From assembly GCA_022824945.1 (NCBI GenBank), contig JAJDYX010000050.1, forward strand, positions 62,001 through 126,000: DNA of 64,000 bases, written 5' to 3'. This stretch comes from Candidatus Latescibacterota bacterium (lineage in GTDB: Bacteria; Latescibacterota; UBA2968). Under the pieces are notes generated by a model. The model searched no databases, was not told the DNA's origin, and was given only the letters and a program-made list of their open reading frames with translations. Made by a program: the position numbers and the translations under genes. Of this stretch, positions 63,835-64,000 are shown piece by piece. Numbering within the stretch: position 1 is the stretch's first letter; each line of letters opens with the position of its first letter.

Positions 63835-64000
63835 ATGGCGTACCGGCTGGGCATTGACACTGGTGGAACATTCACAGATGCAACGCTTATTGATGAAGAA
63901 ACTGGAGATGTCCATGTCGGTAAGGTGTCGTCCACACCGCGAGACCCTTCCCTCGGATTTATGGAAGCTACTCGTCGAATCCTGGGCGAAGCAGAAATTG
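63835..64000 (+). CDS. Hydantoinase A/oxoprolinase family protein (subunit A), 3' truncated
   Basis: Only 55 residues are present before the right edge: AYRLGIDTGGTFTDATLIDE, the ASKHA-fold phosphate-binding loop (GIDTGGTFTD) characteristic of N-methylhydantoinase/oxoprolinase A subunits, which supply the ATP-dependent activation step. GGAGGAAGAT upstream supports the start. Continues the operon; gap to subunit B is 30 bp. Confidence 0.93.
   Translation, partial: MAYRLGIDTGGTFTDATLIDEETGDVHVGKVSSTPRDPSLGFMEATRRILGEAEI

Noticed and set aside
1..64000. tRNA or rRNA genes
   Set aside because: Intergenic gaps were read for cloverleaf and rRNA signatures by eye and none was found; a covariance-model scan would be needed to exclude them fully.

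Overview
The window is a dense bacterial stretch of about 50% GC with short intergenic gaps, clear Shine-Dalgarno sites and both strands in use. Three things point to a Gram-negative, aerobically respiring bacterium of a deep-branching lineage, Latescibacterota-like or another FCB-adjacent group: alternative complex III next to an A2-type caa3 oxidase, a TonB receptor beside a PorV-like protein and a secreted protein with a type-IX-like C-terminal domain, and many scavenging-enzyme families (Gfo/Idh/MocA, amidohydrolase, HpcH/HpaI, sulfatase, mandelate racemase, DUF6785-like membrane proteins). This assignment is inference from gene content; no rRNA gene is present.

Layout. 1-219: the end of an uncharacterised gene and its terminator. 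268-4852 (minus): catabolic operon of an esterase, two amidohydrolases and an HpcH/HpaI aldolase. 5011-11054 (plus): sialate O-acetylesterase followed by alternating MDR dehydrogenases and Gfo/Idh/MocA oxidoreductases, a sugar or polyol oxidation cluster. 11083-15616: accessory patch with a secreted hypothetical, a dead tyrosine-recombinase relic, Nudix and MazG-like house-cleaning enzymes, a possible IS3 scrap, an AT-rich PIN protein, an orphan antitoxin and HicAB. 15675-22350: a second HpcH/HpaI aldolase (minus), then DUF1800, DUF1501, an NHL-repeat protein and a large multi-pass membrane protein.

22420-34657 (minus): one twelve-gene respiratory operon, actABCDEF, a small membrane protein, SCO, and coxBAC plus subunit IV. 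It takes electrons from quinol through cytochrome c to oxygen. Its promoter closely resembles that of the adjacent fatty-acid desaturase. 36050-42269: a membrane-anchored repeat protein with a dockerin-like calcium-binding end, a beta-propeller glycosidase-like protein, a mandelate-racemase-family dehydratase, a CPBP protease and an Ldh-family dehydrogenase.

42534-64000 (plus) is the most interesting region. A sigma-54 activator with two fused AAA+ domains, the second visibly dead, lies before a near-perfect -24/-12 promoter with two upstream palindromic sites. Downstream comes an unbroken series of at least thirteen same-strand genes running off the window: degenerate receiver, beta-barrel, TonB receptor, large secreted protein, PorV-like barrel, permease-like protein, ceramidase-like hydrolase, cytosolic sulfatase, a second permease-like paralogue, DUF3604/PHP hydrolase, MlrC-like peptidase and hydantoinase B and A. 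I read this as one sigma-54-controlled system that captures, imports and dismantles a sulfated and/or amide-containing organic compound; the substrate is unknown.
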